Shown here one piece after another: positions 59,758 through 64,000 of a stretch of 64,000 bases of DNA. The position numbers and the translations under genes were made by a program. This stretch comes from Polyangiaceae bacterium (GTDB taxonomy: Bacteria > Myxococcota_A > Polyangia > Polyangiales > Polyangiaceae), in NCBI GenBank assembly GCA_019637295.1, contig JAHBVX010000002.1, positions 806,001 through 870,000 of the forward strand, read 5' to 3'. The stretch's first letter is position 1. Each line of letters begins with the position of its first letter. Under the pieces are notes generated by a model that was given only the letters and a program-made list of their open reading frames with translations, was not told the origin of the DNA and made no database searches.

Positions 59758-60129
59758 GCGCACCGAATCGTCAGCGGGGTACTCGCCGCCCAGGCCTCGG
59801 CCTCGGCGGCGAGTCGTCATTTGGGGTCTCCATCGCGGAGCGTGCGGCCTGGGTGCCATCGCGGACCCTGGGACCCAGCTGCTGAGCGCGCGCGGTTTGG
59901 CGCGGGCGGAGCGGCGAAAACCGAATGAATCCCGAGTCAAGTCGAGCGACAAGCGCCTTTACTTCGTTGGGCCCGTCCGCCTATGCTCCCCAGAGCTTTG
60001 GAGACGATGGCCCGAGCTCGACAGGGCGGGGACCCACACGTTTTTCCGGAGCTAAGACGCTGTTACGGAAGGCTGACGCTGCCGCGCAAGGTGCGCCCCA
60101 GTTTTTGAATGAGGAAGGGTGTGCGTTTC
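59758..60129. other. Intergenic region between the GltG-like and TPR-lipoprotein genes
   Basis: A 372-base gap with no convincing gene on either strand. It begins with the hairpin at 59781-59814. TTTACT (59958-59963) and TATGCT (59982-59987) at an 18-base spacing form a weak promoter candidate for the downstream lipoprotein gene. I see nothing else of note. Confidence 0.6.
59781..59814 (+). terminator. Strong hairpin after the GltG-like gene
   Basis: Arms ACTCGCCGCC (59781-59790) and GGCGGCGAGT (59805-59814) enclose a second helix AGGCC/GGCCT after one mismatch, giving about 14 paired bases. It lies 24 bases after the stop. Only a short ATTT follows, so termination may be partial or Rho-assisted. 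Confidence 0.55.
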
Positions 60130-61044
60130 ATGGAACTCCGGTTTGTTCACGTCGCATTGCTAGCGGCCACACTTCTGGGAACGGGATGCGGTCGCGAGCA
60201 CATCGAGGCCATCAACCTGGCCAACGAGGGGGACCGAGCAGTGGCTGTCAACGTCGAGGGCGCCATTCAGAAGTACGAGCAGGCGATTCAGATGGATCCG
60301 ACCAACCACCGGATCCTCTGGAAGCTCGCCAAGGCGTACGAGAAGAAGGAGGACTGGGACAAGATGGCGTCGACGTTGTCGCGCGCCGCCCAGATCGCCC
60401 CCGACTTCGCGAACTACTGGTTCAAGCGTGGGTACGCTCTGGTCCAGCAGGCCGAGGCCGGCAACCCGGACGCCTACGAAGAGGCCAAGGAACCTCTCAA
60501 GAAGTGCATCGAGAAGGACCCGAACCTGGCCGAGTGTTACCACTTCCTGGCCGAGGCCTACTTGTGGACGAACGAGGAGCAGGCCGCGCTCGACAACTAC
60601 ACCAAGGCCATCGAGCACGATCCGACCATGGCCTACTTCTACCCGCCCCTCGGCGAGCTGATGATCACGTTGAAGTTCTACAAGGAGGCCGAGCAGGTGC
60701 TCAAGGAGGGGACTCGCATCGTGGCGCCGGGCGAGAAGAACAACAACCACCTGTACGCGATGTATCTGCTTCGCTTCCAGGTCGCCCAGTCGCGGGACGA
60801 CAAGACCGAGATGGTCGCGACCATGGAGAAAGCCCAGGAAGTCGCGGGCGACTCCCATCCGGACATCGCGTTCAACTTGGGCAGCACCTATGCCGTGATG
60901 GATCCGCCGCAGAAGGAGAAGGCCGTCCAGTTGCTGAAGTCCTTCGTCAAGCGCGCCTGTCGTTCGGCTAGCGCGAGCAAGTACAAGGAACAATGCGAGA
61001 CGGCCAACTCGCTCATCCAAAAGCTCGGCGCCAGTGTCAACTGA
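60130..61044 (+). CDS. TPR lipoprotein
   Basis: A 304-residue lipoprotein. The ATG at 60130 gives MELRFVHVALLAATLLGTGC (lipobox Cys20), with GAGGAAGGG upstream; an ATG at 60109 is possible but lacks a ribosome site. At least six TPR units follow: GAIQKYEQAIQMDPTNHRIL, DWDKMASTLSRAAQIAPDFA, AECYHFLAEAYLWTNEEQAA, ALDNYTKAIEHDP, FYKEAEQVLKEGTR and HPDIAFNLGSTYAVMD. It probably helps assemble the envelope complex encoded here. GltH in M. xanthus occupies a similar place but is a different fold, so I give no symbol. The giant TPR gene starts 90 bases downstream. Confidence 0.8.
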   Translation: MELRFVHVALLAATLLGTGCGREHIEAINLANEGDRAVAVNVEGAIQKYEQAIQMDPTNHRILWKLAKAYEKKEDWDKMASTLSRAAQIAPDFANYWFKRGYALVQQAEAGNPDAYEEAKEPLKKCIEKDPNLAECYHFLAEAYLWTNEEQAALDNYTKAIEHDPTMAYFYPPLGELMITLKFYKEAEQVLKEGTRIVAPGEKNNNHLYAMYLLRFQVAQSRDDKTEMVATMEKAQEVAGDSHPDIAFNLGSTYAVMDPPQKEKAVQLLKSFVKRACRSASASKYKEQCETANSLIQKLGASVN

Positions 61045-61134
61045 CTCGCCGCGAGATTGCCTGAAATTTGACTGCGCACCGCAGCACCTGCGGTGCGGCA
61101 GCGGCGTTTCACCGCGCCAGTAGCTCGAGGAAGC

Positions 61135-64000
61135 ATGGATCTAGAGCAGCGTTTGAATCATCTGGAACAGCACCACGACTGGTCGGGGCTCGCCGAAGCG
61201 CTGGAGCAAGGGATCGTGAGCGCGCAGGACTCCGTGATCAAGGCGGACCTGCACCTGCGGCTTGGGCGACTGCTGCACTCGCGCTTCCTGCAAGGCGTCA
61301 AGGCGCTCAAGCATTTTCAGGACGCGTACAAGCTGAATCCCGTGCTGCTCGAGGCGCTCGCCGAGGCCCGCGCGATCTATTGGGAGCTCGGTAAGCTGAA
61401 CATGGTTCAGAAGCTGCTCGAGCTCGCGCTCAAGAACGTGGACGATCCCGTTCAGGTGGTCGCGCTGTATCGGGAGCTCGGGGATGTTCACACGGATCAA
61501 GGTGACTACGAGCGCGCGGCGGATTCCTACGCACAAGCGCTGTCGTCGGCGGATGGTGGGTCCGAGCACCTGGGACAGCTGCTCGAAGACGTGATGGTCG
61601 GGAGCGAGGACTGGCAGGAACGCATCGGCCTCTTGTTGCGCAGCGGCCACCAAGCCGCCACGGCCGCGGAGCGCGCCGAGTGCTTCGTGCGTGCCGCGCG
61701 CATCGCCCGGCGCTACGCGCCGGAGGAGATCGAGGGCATGTTGGCGCGCGCGTACGCGGCCGATCCGTCGAACCTCGCGGCAGTGACCCTGTTCGAGGGG
61801 CTGCTGGTGGACGAGAACCGGACCGAGGGGATCCTCGAGCACCAGCAGGCCGTGCTGAAGGACATCGTGGACAAGAGCGCCCGCGCGGAGGTGGCGTTTC
61901 GGTTCGGGGTGCGCTGGGCGCTGCGGCACCAGAACGTCGAGCTCAGCGCCGAGCTGTTCGAGCAGGCGTTGACGCTGGATCCCTCCCACGAGGCCGCGTT
62001 CAACTACCTGCGGGACGCCTGGGGAACGCGGGGTGGTGACTTCGGACGCGTCGTCACGCTGGCAGAGCGGTTGGCCTCCGAGGCCGAGACCGCCCCTGCT
62101 CGCGCCTTCTTGCTCGCTCAGGCCGGGCTCATCACCTGGCGTGAGCAGAGTGATCTGATCCGCGCGCGGAGCTACTTCGAGCGCTTGGCTGCAGTCGATC
62201 CGGCTCATCCGGCGCTGTCGGCCTTCGAGGCTCAGATCGGCGAGTCGCTGTCGGGCGCAACCGTGGCGACGCCCGCCGCGCCCGAGCTGGAGGTCGCCGC
62301 GCCCGAGCTGGAGGTGGAGGTTGCCGCGCCCGAGCTGGAGGTCGCCGCGCCCGAGTTGGAGGTCGCCGCGCCCGAGCTGGAGGTCGCCGCGCCCGAGCTG
62401 GAGGTCGCCGCCTCGGTTCCCTCGGGCCCCCCCGCTGTGGCGGACGAAGGCAAGATCGCCGAGCTGCGCGCACAGCTCGAGGAGCAGGAGTCCGCCAAGC
62501 GCTACCACGAATACGTCAAGACGCTGGTGGCACTAGCGGACGAGCTCACGGACGGCGAGGAGCGCGCCTCCCTGTACTTGAAGGCGGCGGACTTGTACGT
62601 CAACAAGTTCGTCAACCAAGCCGAGGCAGTTCGCACCTACGAGCGAGTGCTCGAGGTGTCCCCGGGTAACCCCGAGGCCGCCGAGTACCTCCGCCAGATG
62701 TACGAGAAGCGACGAGATTGGGAGAAGCTCATCGCGCTGTCGACGGACCAAGCCAAGGTGATGGAGCCGGGGCCAGCACGCGTCCAGGCGTTCAAGGAGA
62801 TCGCGCTGCTCGCCACCGAGCGCGTCAAGAAGCCCGAGGTGTGCATCGATCTGTGGGCGGTCGTGCTGGAGAATGATCCGGACGACGTGGAAGCGCTCGG
62901 CGCGCTCGGGCAGCTCTATGAGCGGGCGCGCGACTACGAGAAGCTGGCGGACGTGCTCGAGAAGCAGGCCGAGCTCACGATGGACCTGAACGAGCGCATC
63001 GCCACCTTGACCAAGCTCGGGCAGGTCGCCGGCGATCGCATCAAGGACGACGCACGTGCGGCGGAGGCGTATCGCCAACTGCTCACACTCCAACCGGACG
63101 ATCGCAGGGCGCAAGAGCAGCTCAAGAAGCGCTACGTCGCGCTGGGACGCTGGGACGACCTCGAGGTGTTCTACGCCGACAGCGGCAAGTGGGACGAGTT
63201 CATCCGAGTGCTGGAGACCAACGAGTCGCGTGCGGAGTCGGACGAGCAGCGCATCGGCATGCTGATGAAGGTCGCCGAGCTGTGGATGACCCAGAAGGGC
63301 AAACCCGATCGCTCGGCGCGAGCGTACGAGAAGGTGCTCGGCATCGACGAGAACAACCTCGGCGCAGCGGAGCGGCTGATCCCGATCTACCAGGCCGCGA
63401 ACAACCCCAAGGGGCTGGCGGGCGCCATCGAGGTCAAGCTGAGCCACACCGAGCAGGCCGAGGAGCGTCTGGGTTTGCTGCGGGAGGTCGCCGCGCTGTA
63501 CGAGGGTCGCATCAACGACAAGGAGCGCGCGTTCGAGCGTTACCGAGCCGCCTTCCAGATCGCGCCGAGCGACGAGCAAGGTCAGGCGGATCTCGAGCGC
63601 GCAGCAGCGCTCGTGGGTCAGTGGCAGCCGGTCACGGACGCCTATCGTCAAGCCATCACGGACGCGGAGAGCGGCGGAGACACGTTCGGCGCCAACGTGC
63701 TTCGCCTCAAGCTCGGTCGCGTGCTGGTCGAGGAGGCTCAGGACGTCGACGGGGCGCTGGCGGAGTACCGCACGGTGTACGAAGCCGAGCCCGAGAACGC
63801 CGTGGCGCTCGAGGCCCTCGAGCGGCTGTACCGTCAGACGGAGCGCTGGAAGGATCTGCTGGACGTCTACTCACGCAAGCGCGAGCTGGCCGCGGAGTTC
63901 GAGGAGCGCAAGCAGATCTTGTACGAGATCGCGCGGCTGTACGAGACACAGCTCACCGACGCGGCGCACGCCATCGAGACCTACCAGGCAGTGCTCGAAG
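61135..64000 (+). CDS. Giant TPR-repeat protein, GltI/AgmK-like, 3' truncated by the window end
   Basis: The frame is open from the ATG at 61135 (GAGGAAG just upstream) to the end of the window, giving at least 955 residues with no stop. It starts MDLEQRLNHLEQHHDWSGLA and has no signal peptide. Nearly everything is TPR-like helical pairs of about 34-40 residues (YRELGDVHTDQGDYERAADS, ASLYLKAADLYVNKFVNQAE, LGALGQLYERARDYEKLADV, RLGLLREVAALYEGR-like GLLREVAALYEGRINDKER). A Pro/Glu/Val repeat spacer (62275-62413) splits an N-terminal block of about 370 residues from the rest. In M. xanthus the very large TPR protein AgmK (GltI, over 3000 residues) follows the gltG region, so this is likely its counterpart and most of it lies outside the window. 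Confidence 0.8.
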   Translation, partial: MDLEQRLNHLEQHHDWSGLAEALEQGIVSAQDSVIKADLHLRLGRLLHSRFLQGVKALKHFQDAYKLNPVLLEALAEARAIYWELGKLNMVQKLLELALKNVDDPVQVVALYRELGDVHTDQGDYERAADSYAQALSSADGGSEHLGQLLEDVMVGSEDWQERIGLLLRSGHQAATAAERAECFVRAARIARRYAPEEIEGMLARAYAADPSNLAAVTLFEGLLVDENRTEGILEHQQAVLKDIVDKSARAEVAFRFGVRWALRHQNVELSAELFEQALTLDPSHEAAFNYLRDAWGTRGGDFGRVVTLAERLASEAETAPARAFLLAQAGLITWREQSDLIRARSYFERLAAVDPAHPALSAFEAQIGESLSGATVATPAAPELEVAAPELEVEVAAPELEVAAPELEVAAPELEVAAPELEVAASVPSGPPAVADEGKIAELRAQLEEQESAKRYHEYVKTLVALADELTDGEERASLYLKAADLYVNKFVNQAEAVRTYERVLEVSPGNPEAAEYLRQMYEKRRDWEKLIALSTDQAKVMEPGPARVQAFKEIALLATERVKKPEVCIDLWAVVLENDPDDVEALGALGQLYERARDYEKLADVLEKQAELTMDLNERIATLTKLGQVAGDRIKDDARAAEAYRQLLTLQPDDRRAQEQLKKRYVALGRWDDLEVFYADSGKWDEFIRVLETNESRAESDEQRIGMLMKVAELWMTQKGKPDRSARAYEKVLGIDENNLGAAERLIPIYQAANNPKGLAGAIEVKLSHTEQAEERLGLLREVAALYEGRINDKERAFERYRAAFQIAPSDEQGQADLERAAALVGQWQPVTDAYRQAITDAESGGDTFGANVLRLKLGRVLVEEAQDVDGALAEYRTVYEAEPENAVALEALERLYRQTERWKDLLDVYSRKRELAAEFEERKQILYEIARLYETQLTDAAHAIETYQAVLE
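62275..62413 (+). repeat. In-frame 21-base tandem repeat encoding AAPELEV
   Basis: Six near-identical copies of a unit containing GCGCCCGAGCTGGAGGTC; the second copy is extended by six bases (an extra Glu-Val) and the fourth has one C-to-T change. They encode PELEV separated by Ala-Ala, an acidic, extended spacer between two TPR blocks. The copy number is likely to vary between strains by slippage. Confidence 0.9.

Noticed and set aside
59925-60129. A possible short gene upstream of the TPR lipoprotein
   Set aside because: The frame has no ribosome site, no domain or signal, and runs on into the TPR gene in the wrong register.
62275-62413. The regular repeat as a CRISPR array
   Set aside because: Units are contiguous, in frame, without spacers of unique sequence, and no cas genes are present.
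1-64000. Mobile elements, prophage, integrons or a secondary-metabolite cluster
   Set aside because: No transposase, integrase, phage structural, PKS or NRPS motifs were seen, and no terminal inverted repeats or target-site duplications were found by eye.

Overview
This 64-kb window is very GC-rich chromosomal DNA from a member of the Myxococcota (delta-proteobacterial myxobacteria or close relatives). Three proteins end in a MYXO-CTERM type sorting tail (10749-12287, 25716-29357, 33954-35534). There are many lipoproteins with Ser/Gly-rich linkers, Hanks-type kinase and FHA signalling genes, and a block of genes matching the Myxococcus Glt/Nfs gliding and surface-assembly machinery. I see no rRNA, CRISPR array, insertion sequence, prophage or replication origin. 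The layout is that of an ordinary chromosome: genes are tightly packed, often with 4-base overlaps.

Region 1 (1-14.1 kb): the 3' end of recB overlapping recD, then lipoproteins and exported proteins (parvulin-type foldase, M28 peptidase, VIT/VWA protein, beta-propeller lipoprotein), a SpoIID-domain protein with Cys-rich repeats, an aminotransferase and an FHA-Fis regulator.

Region 2 (14.3-29.4 kb): six minus-strand genes that look like one operon. In transcription order they are a subtilase lipoprotein, a VWA protein with one membrane span and a cytoplasmic tail, a large tubulin-like protein with an intact GGTGSG loop, a second membrane-anchored protein with a decayed tubulin-like N-terminus, a four-span membrane protein whose soluble part is a decayed Hrq1/MrfA-type helicase ending in an intact-looking four-Cys domain, and a two-CBS protein. 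This is the best candidate in the window for an undescribed system: a tubulin-like cytoskeletal or membrane-remodelling module with a surface sensor and a non-catalytic helicase scaffold.

Region 3 (29.5-49.8 kb): cupin and Ser/Thr kinase, CAP-domain and propeller lipoproteins, frr (ribosome recycling), PHP phosphoesterase, PP2C phosphatase, a Cys/Met-metabolism PLP enzyme with a terminator, tRNA-His, an HDAC-like deacetylase, two receptor-like membrane proteins without output domains, HEAT-repeat proteins, a pair of outer-membrane beta-barrel genes, ftsY and yraN.

Region 4 (50.1-64 kb): a plus-strand cluster read as gltC-gltD-gltE-(small exported protein)-gltG-(TPR lipoprotein)-giant TPR protein. 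The giant TPR gene has no stop codon before the window ends. With the two beta-barrel genes at 41.8-43.8 kb, this resembles the envelope-spanning Glt (gliding) or Nfs (spore coat) complex. The gene symbols rest on architecture and gene order recalled from Myxococcus xanthus, not on a search.
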